Assembly: GCA_005765155.1 (NCBI GenBank)
Contig: VCCP01000001.1
Coordinates: 1,178,001 to 1,242,000 of the forward strand
Reading direction: 5' to 3'
Source: Zelopaecilomyces penicillatus
Lineage: Eukaryota; Ascomycota; Sordariomycetes; Hypocreales; Pseudodiploosporaceae
Length of the DNA stretch: 64,000 nt
Position numbers and translations under genes: made by a program. Shown piece after piece: positions 54,862 through 64,000 of the stretch. Each line of letters starts with the position of its first letter. Position 1 is the stretch's first letter. Under the pieces are notes generated by a model. It saw only the letters and a program-made list of their open reading frames with translations, ran no database searches and was not told where the DNA came from.

Positions 54862-56385
54862 CTACTCTCCCCATTTCTTCGGTTCCACACCCTCCGGCGG
54901 GACCGTCTCCACCGTACGATCCTTAACATCGCCCCAGTCGGTGCTGAGGCTTGTCCCATTACTTTCAGTAAAACTCTTCATCATAGCCCGCTGCTGCTCG
55001 GGACTAGCGTTCTTGTAGAGCTTCTTGAAGAAGAAGTTGATGTCTTTGCCTTCCTCGTCGTCAGAGTTTTCTTCTCCGCCAACCTTATCCCAATCCTTTG
55101 CGCCTGAGCGAGATGAGCTAGGGTAGGCAGGGGCCTTGGCGGTAGTTGCGTCGGCATCGGCGACTTTACTTTCCTTTTTGATGCTCTCTTGAGCTTTGGT
55201 GGATGATGATTCGGCTGCGGTGCTGGTGACAGGTGTAGCTTTGACCGGCTCGGCAGTCTTGATCCTAGACATTGGTTTTAGTAGTGTAGAACAAATGATT
55301 ATGGGTTCAATATTTGCTTACTCTGGTTTTGCTGCGGCGTCAACAGCGACTCCTATTGTGGTATTCTCATCTGCGTTGAGCTTTGGCCATTTTCCCGCCG
55401 ACTTCTTTGCCAGGCTGAGCTCCACCTTGTTCGGTGTGACTGTGTATTTGGACGACGATGGATCAATCTCACCCCAGAGCCGGAGTTCAAATTCTTTCTC
55501 TTCACCATTGGGATACACCATTGGGTTCAGCAACACTGATGAAGGAGAAAACTCTACTTGAAGCTTTTCTTTGTTGACCCCCTTGGAGAAGATCGAGACA
55601 GACATGGTGGTGCTGCTCTGGAACTCCTGTAGACGCAGCTGAGTGTCGGCGCGTACTTGAGACTTGGCGGCAGCTGTGGTGATGGGCGAGGCTGGCGTTG
55701 TAGCTCCCGAAACCGAGGGATTGAAAACTCGGCTCTCTGGGGCGTCATTTTCCGTCTTGATGTCGGCCAGCTTCTTCTCCTCCGGCTTAATGCCAGTGGT
55801 AACTTTCCTTGCGGGGTCGTCTGCTGGGAGGGCCGCCATGGCTGTCAATATCTGAATACGAAGAGTGCTTGCTCTTCTCCACTCCTTCACTTGAGATGAT
55901 ATCTCATAGTTATTAGAAAGATCCATTCCAGAGCCATCGCCTTTCCGTCGGTCTGCCTCTTCATCTTGCGCCTCGGTGGTCGCATCAGCCGCTGTCGCCT
56001 TCCAAAATCCGCTCTCGTCCACAAACTGAGCTGCTGGGTCCTGTTTCTCAATAGCCCCAAAACCCTTGGACAATCGCATGGCGTAGATGCAGCAGCAGTC
56101 GGCATTGGCGTACTGGCCTAGACGGAAATACGCCACGGCGCGGCGGTAGTGAGCCTCGACCATTAGTGGTCGTTTATTGCGCTGATAGGCCGTGTGCCAG
56201 GCCAGGTCGGCATCGTCAAGGGCCTCCTGGAAGCGACGTGAATTGATCAGGGCTCTGGAGCGGGTAAGCAGCCATGCCGGGTTGGTCGAGCTCTTCAGCG
56301 CCGTTGAGAGCTTGGTGATAGCTTCATCCCAGTTTCGTGCTTCCGCTGCAGCTAAGCCCTGCTGGGCCAAGGTGATGTGTGACAT
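54862..56385 (-). CDS. SGT1: Sgt1 co-chaperone (TPR-CS-SGS)
   Basis: Hsp90 co-chaperone needed for kinetochore and SCF ubiquitin-ligase assembly, and for cAMP signalling or immune-receptor folding in other eukaryotes. Exons 56385-55322 and 55264-54862 give 488 aa. Three TPR repeats occupy residues 1-115 (ARNWDEAITKLSTALKSS, ALDDADLAWHTA, AVAYFRLGQYANA). The CS domain (about 260-350) shows MSVSIFSKGVNKEKLQVEF, FELRLWGEIDPSSSKYTVT and KVELSLAKKSAGKWPKL. The SGS domain follows the intron: KDWDKVGGEENSDDEEGKD, INFFFKKLYKNASPEQQRAM and FTESNGTSLSTDW. All three domains are intact. The intron is 57 bp. Family assignment is secure. Confidence 0.95.
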
Positions 56386-56938
56386 TTTGATGTGATTGCT
56401 GTTTGACTTTCTGGCTTCTCCTTCCTGTCAGGTTATGCTTCTTCTTTGATATCCAAGTTCAGATGACGGACAAAGGCAAATCTCCGCCCCTTAACGCCTC
56501 GTTGATAAAAGGCTTGAGCATGTGTTTGTTTGCCTGTTTCTTGAGCAAGGGCTCGACGCCTCTAGAAGCTGTGGTGGGGTTAACTTATTCTGCCACCATC
56601 ATCAGGTACGTTTCTGCACATAGACAGCTGCCAGGACGACTCACCGCCTGCCTCACTCGGTGTGGTGATAGCGCCTGAAACAGCCCGCCGAAACCTTCCA
56701 TATGTTTGCGTGTGCGATTGGGGCACCATTTTCATTCTATTTCTCAGTTATATTGCTTGCTAGCTAATCTTGTTGATTCATGATGGGTTCAGTAAAAAGA
56801 AGTCGTCAATAATAGTCTTAAGATAAAAAGATATACAGGTGTATAGTTTAAAGTATAAATGTTGCACATCTTTCTGCAACACCCGATCCCACCTCCCATC
56901 TGCGCAACCCCGCGGATTATTTCACCAGGTCCAATACC
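56386..56938. other. Intergenic between SGT1 start and ERG7 end
   Basis: 553 bp between two minus-strand genes: SGT1 promoter and ERG7 3' UTR. A plus-strand open frame (56403-56678) has no family match. Confidence 0.5.
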
Positions 56939-59301
56939 TCAAAACTTCTCATTAGGATATCTTTTTGCAAACATACCAAGGGCCATGACTGTAAACGTGA
57001 ACTTGTAGTTTGGATAAGAAATCATGCAGGATTTGTTAAACACGCCTTCAATCGCTTCCTGAAGCCATTCGCCATTGGCTTGCTGTCTTTGCATGATGAG
57101 CTTGATTCCCTTCTTCAGTGGCTCTAGATTTTGATACTCAGCCTCCATGAGGCCAATTAGCGCCCAAGCTGTCTGCACAACCTGCGATCCCGTCTCGTGT
57201 TCGTGATATTCCATTGTCTCACATGCCTACTCCTTGTTAGAAAAACAAAACGCACCCTCCCAAGTCTGTCATGGAAGAAACGTACCTTGTAGCTTTCGGA
57301 CCACCCGCCATCCTCGCGTTGTTTTGATAACAGGAAATCACAGCCTCGTCTTGCAATAGTACTATTGGCATATGTCTCGCCAATACTAGCCATACTTCCG
57401 AGGGCAAACATGGTCGCGTAAGTGAAACATATACCCCAGCTTCCGTACCAGCTACCATCTAAGGCCTGATTGGACTTGATCCAGTTTGTCGCTCTGAAAA
57501 GAAAAGCCTTGACTTCATCTTTTCGATAATCTGGCCAGTACTTGTGGAACATAGTTATGGCTTTCACACAAGCGGTAGTGCATTCGGGGTAGTCATACTC
57601 CACCATGATGCGGCCAAAAACCTCGGCCGCGTTCAGGACTTCCAAGTATTCGCTTCCTCGGCGGGCTTCGTATGATGAGAGGGCGCCGTTGTCGTTTTGG
57701 TAAAGCAGCAGAGTATCCACCGCGTCATAGATACGTTGGTCGTCGAGAGCTTGGGGGAAGCCGTCCGTCTTCTGTAATAAAATGACGGCCCTCAGTGCCT
57801 CTGATATGCAATCGCTGACACCGTATCCTTGATCTTTGTTGCTGAACGGCCAGCCACCTTTCCGAGGTTGGCGGTAGCACTTCTCTTGGTCTTTGCAATC
57901 TTCTCTAATTTGTTGCCGCTCCAGGTAGTGGAGTGCCTTGGTCAACATGGGCCGCCATCGCTCCTCAGTATGAAATCCGGACTCTACAAGAGCTAATATT
58001 GTGAAGGCGGTATCCCAGCATTGGACGCCGTTGGTGCCATTGCAAAGTAGTCCCTCACTTTTGACCCACAAGAACTCCTCTAGCCGCTCAATGTGTCTCT
58101 TAAATGTGAAGGAATCCTGTCCATCACGGATATAACATACAAGAGTGTTCATCGGTGCGTTGACTGGTGCGAGATTGGCAAAATCGGTATTTGCATCTTC
58201 CATATCAACAAGCTGACTGACCCAGGACTCGGCCCTCTCTTTGATCGAGTTGGACCGAAAATACGGATTCCACACGTTGGACAAAACCCAGTTTGCCGTG
58301 TTCAGTAGCCATGATTTAGGGTGGTAATTATCGACTGGGGATATGCTGTTTCGGTGCCTTGCCCAAGCAATCTCGGCGTAGGGTTGGACAAATATCTCAT
58401 CTCTGAGTGCTCTGGTGATTTCCGTCTCTTCACAGCTCCATTTTTTGGAGTAGATATAACTCATTGGTAAATAGACCTGCCGAATATGTATCCACCATCG
58501 CCAAGGTGCAATGGGGAGCCAATCGGGAACTAACCATAGCTCGGCTGGCACAGGGTTTACTATGTCCCAATGCATCACACCCAGTACTGCGAGCCAGAAC
58601 TTTGCCCAGTGAGGAGAGTTGACTGCTCCGCCTAATTTGTGCAAGGTGCCTCGCGACTTGACCATCACAGGGTCCTCGGGATCCATCCCAATAAGTCGAA
58701 GCACAGTATAGTTGAGAACAGTGCCGAATACGGTGCTCTCGCCTTCGATGTGAAGACCCCAACCGCCATCTTCAGGATGAGCTCGTGCAACAATGTAGTT
58801 CTTAATCTCTGTGGCGTATGCATCGGATATCGGCGTCTTCGTGACATGCCATGCAATCACAAGGCCGGGAAGGAGGAACATAGGGCCGCCATACTCGCAG
58901 GCCCAATGACCAGAAGGTAGCTGGAGTTTCTCGTAGAAAGTGAGGCCGTTTATTGCGGAATCCCGGGCAGTTGTTGCTGGCGGAAGATCCGGCAAGTTCT
59001 GTGCAAACCCAAAATGTGAGCCTCCTTCATCCTTCGTTTGAAATCCTGCTCTCGACCGGGTGTCTCATACCAGTGGTAAATCCAGAAAGTATTTCTCGGC
59101 AACGCTTTGGGGCCATTCTTTGGCAGCTTTCTCGTCGGTTAGATAGTGCCACGTATGGCGACTATCGTCGTCTTTCATTCGCCATCGTGTGTGGTCTGTT
59201 TTGGCTTCCAGTCTGGGTTTCTTGGGGAAGCTGTCGGGAGCTTCGCTGGGGCGTTTTCGAGCTTGGACCTTGCCGACGTCACGGCCCGTTGCCTCAGCCA
59301 T
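56939..59301 (-). CDS. ERG7: Lanosterol synthase (2,3-oxidosqualene cyclase)
   Basis: Cyclises 2,3-oxidosqualene to lanosterol, the committed step of ergosterol synthesis, on ER/lipid-droplet membranes. Exons 59301-59071, 58998-57286 and 57226-56939 give 743 aa, the usual length. Family landmarks are LQLPSGHWACEYGGPMFLLP, HPEDGGWGLHIEGESTVFG, ELWLVPDWLPIAPWRWW, NGTNGVQCWDTAF, the QW repeats (KGGWPFSN, DGSWYGSWGICFTYA, DGGWSESYK) and the catalytic acid motif VSDCISEA with Asp about 473. The canonical wording of that motif is DCTAE; the catalytic Asp and Cys are kept while the next residues differ. An in-frame ATG 84 bp upstream would add 28 residues without resemblance. Divergent from SPO11 across 454 bp. 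I read it as the primary-metabolism enzyme; a paralogue for secondary triterpenes cannot be fully excluded. Confidence 0.93.
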
Positions 59302-59755
59302 AATGGGTCTTTCCGATGATGTTCGCACAATGAAGAGCAGGCCTGCAGTTGACGGTAGTCGCAGGTCAGAGCCGTGACAAGTCAATCACGGACAGATTGA
59401 AGCTTCGACAAGCTGGACTTAACCAGCCTTGGGGAAGTTGAACATTAATAATGGGCGGAAGACCCGGACACTTTCGTGGTGGGGCAGACCCCTGGATTGC
59501 ACTACCATAGCTCCTAAGCTCCAAAAAGCAAGCCTTGCTTGCACTGACTGCCGTTGCCGAGTACGACTACGAGGGGTACGAGCACGGAGCACCCTTCATC
59601 AGTTCCCCCTGCTTAAGCCAGATCCCTGTCAAACTGTGTCTCCCTCAATTCCTACTCAACACCATCACGTCATCACACGGACACACTTCTTGCCTGGAAA
59701 TCATCTGCAAAGTTCCAATTCGCGATAGAATACGGTTGCAGAATGCCGCATTATC
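59302..59755. promoter_or_regulatory. Divergent region between ERG7 and SPO11
   Basis: 454 bp between start codons of a housekeeping and a meiotic gene. No TATA box or sterol-response site was recognised with confidence. Confidence 0.55.
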
Positions 59756-61325
59756 ATGGATAACGCTGCCTTTATTTCTGGATCTGTCGGACCTCTCAGC
59801 CTCTTCCGAACGACGCCACAAGTGACACCAGGCACTGTCGTATCTCGTATAGAGACTATGCTGGAATTGATATTTGACTGTGCAGCTGCTGGACAAGAGC
59901 TCAGCCTGGACTTCATTTCGCGGAGTTCCTGTAATAGTCGAAACCCGAATGGCATCCTGCGGCAGATTAAATATCCAGGAGCAAATATCCATGAGGCCAA
60001 GAAGTTTGGTATGGAAGGATACTCTCCACGCTGGATTGGACCTAGATTCTAAAGCTTACCATGCTCTACCTAGCTCGACTTCTTTTGATTCTGCAACTCT
60101 CTCACGATGCGCTCGTTTCTGGTACCATACTCACCAAGCGGTTAGTGTGGCTCAGTAGCTGCGTTTGTACGTGCAATTGAGTTTCTAATGGGAAGATGCT
60201 CACTAGTCACATCTACTATCAGCATAAAGAGTTGTTTGAGAAGCAAAGGAATGTCGATGAGCTCGTGGATGATGTTGCCTTCACCCTCGGTGCCAACCGT
60301 GATGACTTGAATATCGTATGCCACACTAAAGTCAGCACGTATTCTCCGCTCTTTTAACACACGTAGGTTTCATCAGCCAAAGGTGTTATATCCGGACCGT
60401 TGAGATTTCGACTTCTGGATGATACCTTTGTTGACGCTTCTGTTGGTGATGTGGTTCGTATTTGCGCATAGCCTTGATTCTCTCGGTATTGATCTTGCGA
60501 AGGGAACGGCGATACCAACAACTCTCACAATTTCTCAAGTCGACTGCGACGCCATTAGATGGATTCTTGTTGTTGAGAAAGATGTTTGTAGTCTGCGCCC
60601 CGCGACAATGAGTGCTACTGACACGAAGTCAAGGCAGTTTTTCGCTCCCTAACATCGGCCAGCTTTTGGCAGGCGTCAATCAATGGGCCCGGGATCATTA
60701 TCACAGTATTTTTTCAACATTCCAGGGCATACAACAAACTCCTTGCTTGGCTAACAGTTCAAAGGCCAAAGGATATCCTGACATGAACACTCGCGTTTTC
60801 TTGCACCGATTGCAAGCCAAATACCCCCAGATCCCAATGTTCATGCTTGCGGATTTTGACCCAGATGGACTCAACATATTCAGATGCTACCGTTACAGTT
60901 CGGATGTCCAAAGTCATGGAAGTGGGACTGCTCCTCTTAATATTAGACTCCTTGGCATAAAGTCCCAGCAGGTGCTGGAACTCGACACTAGCGGGACAAC
61001 ATCACCATCGCCATTCTCAAATGAAGTATCGTGCGACAGCCAATCAAGTGGGACGTCCAAATTGTCCATTTCATCCATAGCCTGCAAGGAGCCAGTTCTG
61101 TCATTGAATCAAAAGAATAGAGCATTGGCTTTAGCAATGTTAGAGAAGCTGTCAAGTAATGCTGCTCATGATGATAGCGAAGCGGCATTGATGAGGCTAG
61201 AGCTGCAGCGGATGCTCTTTATAGGGGTCAAAAGTGAGATACAGTGGCTTGATGATGCGGGAGACATAACGAAATGGCTCGATAATAAGTTGGCACAAAA
61301 GCTACAATTATATGACCAGGACTGA
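59756..61325 (+). CDS. SPO11: Meiotic recombination protein Spo11 (topoisomerase VI A-like)
   Basis: Makes the double-strand breaks that start meiotic recombination. I read seven exons: 59756-60008, 60074-60140, 60207-60315, 60367-60453, 60503-60583, 60634-60705 and 60765-61325, giving 409 aa. Introns are 49-66 bp and most contain stops, so no long frame covers the first half. The joins rebuild the family sequence: IKYPGANIHEAKKF/ARLLLILQLSHDALVSGT, TKR/HIYYQHKELFEKQ with the probable catalytic Tyr111, AKGVISGPLRFRLLDD, RWILVVEKD/AVFRSL, and IIIT/AKGYPDMNTRVFLHRL. The Toprim metal site is ADFDPDGL (Asp253, 255, 257). Usual forms are RDIYY and GKGYPD; here they read RHIYY and AKGYPD. The exon 4-5 donor (GTTCGT) is the least certain; GTGGTT three bases earlier is also possible. 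Confidence 0.87.
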
Positions 61326-61557
61326 GTTGGTAGGTAGCTTAGAATTACGATTGATCTAGGCTTACTCTGCCTGCTTGTCAGATTGTCGCCGAGTTATGTA
61401 GTCCGTGTAGTCGTGATAATTTGCGCCTACCCGGAACCTGCCAAATTGTCCCTCCTCGCACGGTGCGAGAAGCGCGGGGCAAACCAACCCACACAGTCCC
61501 CTCACTTTTCATCAAATTTTGTAATCCTGCACATCAAACAGACTGAAGCGCATCGCC

Positions 61558-62187
61558 ATGGCTCCCCAGTTGTCAGAAGACGAGATCGATGATCTCCTCT
61601 ACTTTGCTCGAACCGGCGAGGATGAAGACTTGAATGAGACTCTGAAGGCCTTGGCAGAGCGCGAGAAGGCCTCGGCCGCAGAGGTGCTTTTGGCTGCCAA
61701 GGATGAGAGGAATGCGACGACTCTGCACATGGCGACAGGAAACGGCCATCTAGGTAGGATACCTCTGAGGGCTGAGCCGTCGATGAAGGTTATTTGAATG
61801 AATGAAGCTGACATGACTACAGAGACTGTTCGCAAGCTGGTGCAAAGCTTTGATGAGAGACCCAAAGAAGAGAAGCAGGCTTTCCTTGACGATGTCAACG
61901 AGCATGGAAACACAGGCATGCACTGGGCAGCGCTTGGTGGTCACCTGGAAACGGTGAAGTTTCTGCTCGAGCAGGGCGCGCTACCCGCCCTGGCAAATGA
62001 GGGAAATTATGTTCCTCTAGATCTGGCAAACCTCAACAACCACACCGAGGTTGCTAATTTCTTCCTGGCCTCAGCAGGCATGCTGGAAGAGAAGAACCAA
62101 GAAAGTGGGCTAAATGAGGCTGTTGCATCGGTTGATCTGGGAGTGGAGGCTGAGGGAGAGAAAGGGCAGCCACCAGAAGCTTCATGA
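61558..62187 (+). CDS. YAR1: Ankyrin-repeat protein, Yar1-like
   Basis: Small ankyrin protein; yeast Yar1 escorts ribosomal protein Rps3 to the nucleus during 40S assembly. Exons 61558-61753 and 61823-62187 give 186 aa. The acidic start LSEDEIDDLLYFARTGED is typical. Ankyrin repeats are NATTLHMATGNGHLETVRKLV (split by the intron after GHL), NTGMHWAALGGHLETVKFLLEQGA and a third degenerate one, YVPLDLANLNNHTEVANFFL. The C-terminus is acidic and Gln/Glu-rich without a fold. Yar1 assignment rests on size, acidic ends and repeat number, so a general ankyrin protein is the fallback. It lies 232 bp after SPO11 on the same strand. Confidence 0.82.
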
Positions 62188-62590
62188 ACCAAGGTCCTAA
62201 GCTGAGAAATTGACAAAGTATGGGCTGCCAGATGGAGTGTAGACGGCCCACCACAGCGTCTTGGGCGCTTTGGTGGGAAAGAAATGAAGGCAGGATTTGC
62301 TCTCGGCCAAAAGTCTTTGTGTCTGTGCCGGCGTTTGGGGATCAAATGGATCTGAATGGTCATTAAAAGCCCCCTAAGCATGGAGATGCATGGTAGAAAC
62401 TGTTGCAGGGGTTTGTACACATGAGGCATTGAATAAAAGTAACCGCTATCGAAGCAAAAGTTGTTGATTAGGCTATGTATGGTGCAACCTTAGTCCATCG
62501 AAGGAATCTGGATTTACCAGCCTGGACCAAATAACTCAACGGAATATAACAATAATTTTTGTTTATACTCTGCATGATTCATCGGCATCC
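62188..62590. other. Convergent 3' region
   Basis: 403 bp between YAR1 and the sulfotransferase-like gene. No feature beyond 3' UTRs; AATAAAA near 62433 could serve polyadenylation of YAR1. Confidence 0.5.
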
Positions 62591-63670
62591 TCAATTCTTC
62601 CAAAAATAGTACCACGCCGCGATACCTGTTACGGGAACGACAACCGCGGACAACACCAACATGCCGGCATTTCTTATGCGAGGAGCAAGTGTCTTGTTGA
62701 CGAGAGCCTGAAACTCGGCGGGCGCATTGCCAATTGGATAGGGGGTTGATGGAACATCTACGTCGAGAAACGGACAAATCTGTGCCCAGCCGAATCCGTC
62801 CTCCAATCTGGCTACCAGGATATTGTCCTTGGGCACCAATGCTTTGGAACGTTCTTGGCTATGGAAAGAGTTGGTCATGAGTCGCCATCATGTAAAGAGG
62901 ATGCTTTACAGCTTTCAAAGAGACAGAACTTACATGTCGATGGTATCTCGCTTGGCATCCTCCGCACCAAGGTCCATGCTTTTGCCATGGAAGATGACTG
63001 TTTCGAGAGCATCATGCAGGCTGCAGAAAGCGGAAATCCATGGATCTATGAACCGTATCAAGTTCATGGGAAAGGCATGACACGCTTCGAAGACGCCTCT
63101 GGCCGAGTTGTTCATCGATTTGACCCATGCTTCAATGTCGCGCTCTGTCAGGATGAACTTGGCGTCCGGGTAGAAACTGGTGAATTCTTCCACAAAGAAT
63201 TGGGGAACTTCCACCACGGTCTGTAATATATCACATATCGTGATGTGTTAGTGATGTTACGTATAGATTGGTGGTAGAGCTTCAAGATTACAGACATCGT
63301 AGTTGGCGAGCCACTTGTCAAACTCAGCTTTGCCATAGGGTTTACCTGCTCCCAGATATTTGCATCGCAGGGCCTCTTCAAACAGGTTCATGTGTGTTAT
63401 GCCGTTATTGACAACCTCGTACATGTGATATGGACGGTATCCCAGAACCTTGAGTGCTTGATACAGCGAAAAAGTCCCGACTCTATTTTCTGGGTTAACA
63501 GATCGCGACGAATGTACCGAGAAAGATGACGCCCATCTTGTAGCCCCAGGTAACAGGGGGGCAATGGGCTATGGAGATATTTTTTTTGCATACCGGCTAC
63601 GACTTAGAACAATTAGCTTTTTTGGCAGCACCTGCTTGGGGGTGGGAAGCTTGTCAATGAGTCGAGACAT
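62591..63670 (-). CDS. Sulfotransferase-like P-loop protein (Sulfotransfer_4 family)
   Basis: Putative PAPS-dependent sulfotransferase of the family widespread in filamentous fungi; substrates are mostly unknown. Four exons, 63670-63594, 63482-63296, 63220-62934 and 62858-62591, give 272 aa. The N-terminal strand and phosphosulfate-binding loop are KKLIVLSRSR/VGTFSLYQALKVLGY, joined across a 111-bp intron; relatives usually read PRTGTxSL, so the loop is a variant. Then YHMYEVVNN, KAEFDKWLANYD, QFFVEEFTSFYPDAKFILTERD (the typical helix and strand, read as VEEFTSFYPDAKFILTERD) with the Trp of IEAWVKSM, and VARLEDGFGWAQICPFL near the end. A C-terminal hydrophobic segment (GMLVLSAVVVPVTGIAAWYY) looks like a tail anchor. 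Activity is not assured given the altered loop. Confidence 0.82.
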
Positions 63671-64000
63671 GGTGGTGTTTATTTTGGTTCGCGTTGAAAG
63701 AAAAAATAGCAAGCTTTCACAATGAAGAATGAGATTTAAACATGACGAAATATGTAAGACGGGTTTTAAATAATCCTTCGCGAGAGATGGTGATGATGAT
63801 GTTAGCTGCTTATTGCCCAGCGCAAATGATTACACGAGGCAGCGTGCATGAGTGAGGGGCTAAGTAAGGTGAGATAGGAGATGGATTAATAATACACAAT
63901 CAACTGAGCCAACCAAAGAGGTCTTGTAAAGACATTTTCAAAAATAACCAGTGTTCTCTGGAAATGTACAAAAGCTCAATAAAGTGATTGGCTGGATTAT
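63671..64000. other. Upstream region of the sulfotransferase-like gene, window end
   Basis: 330 bp; AT-rich with a GATGATGATGATG run near 63790. Presumed promoter; nothing else seen. Confidence 0.45.

Noticed and set aside
50499..63670. A secondary-metabolite cluster built on the cyclase, dioxygenase and sulfotransferase
   Set aside because: The genes between are housekeeping (SEN2, SGT1, SPO11, YAR1) and the cyclase looks like ERG7; no P450 or transporter is nearby.
1..64000. Transposons, viral insertions, CRISPR arrays and rRNA genes
   Set aside because: Searched for by eye on both strands; no transposase, reverse transcriptase, integrase or capsid-like frame and no long terminal repeats seen.

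Overview
The window is chromosomal DNA of a filamentous ascomycete (Pezizomycotina). I infer Sordariomycetes, probably Hypocreales, from the gene content and from protein similarity as I remember it; no species can be named. The evidence is eukaryotic and fungal throughout. Most genes carry short introns (about 49-300 bp) with GTANGT-type donors, CTAAC/CTGAC-like branch sites and YAG acceptors. Proteins belong to fungal families (Urc4, 2EXR, Fungal_trans_2 regulators, a Jen1-type transporter). 5' leaders are pyrimidine-rich, and intergenic DNA holds microsatellites and a recurring TACCTAGGTA palindrome. There is no rRNA, CRISPR array, phage or recognisable transposon.

Layout. 0-10.5 kb: SHP1/UBX Cdc48 cofactor (-) divergent from MIM1/TOM13 (+), then OXA1 (+); two small minus-strand genes (a secreted Cys-rich protein and an 89-aa ORF), TAF11 (+) and a bZIP regulator (+). 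13-22 kb: a Fungal_trans_2 regulator (+), SLX1 nuclease (-), a three-copy tandem array of tRNA-like Pol III units, and the head-to-head pair PRP9/SF3A3 (-) and FAL1/eIF4A3-like helicase (+). 26-32 kb: URC4 (+), a 2EXR protein (-) and a weak hypothetical ORF, with two related 10-bp repeat arrays on either side of the last two. 32-38.6 kb: a gene-poor, repeat-rich stretch.

38.6-49 kb: JEN1-like carboxylate transporter (+), GNAT acetyltransferase (-), FOL2 GTP cyclohydrolase I (+), two tandem cold-shock-domain genes (-) with duplicated promoters, and ceramide glucosyltransferase (-). 50-64 kb: SEN2 (+), a gamma-butyrobetaine/trimethyllysine-type dioxygenase (+), SGT1 (-), ERG7 lanosterol synthase (-) divergent from SPO11 (+), YAR1 (+) and a Sulfotransfer_4 family protein (-).

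Most genes are conserved housekeeping functions: mitochondrial protein import and insertion, transcription, splicing, tRNA splicing, sterol and sphingolipid synthesis, folate/pterin synthesis, meiotic recombination. They do not form a pathway or a biosynthetic cluster. The parts most worth following up are non-canonical: the tRNA-like tandem array (112-nt units with A and B boxes and paired stems but no U33); the tandem cold-shock genes, with a third promoter relic at the same ~735-bp spacing; and the two related 10-bp-period arrays. Splice structures were worked out by eye from reading frame, splice signals and family expectations; those of SPO11, the sulfotransferase and ceramide glucosyltransferase were least obvious and should be checked against RNA-seq.
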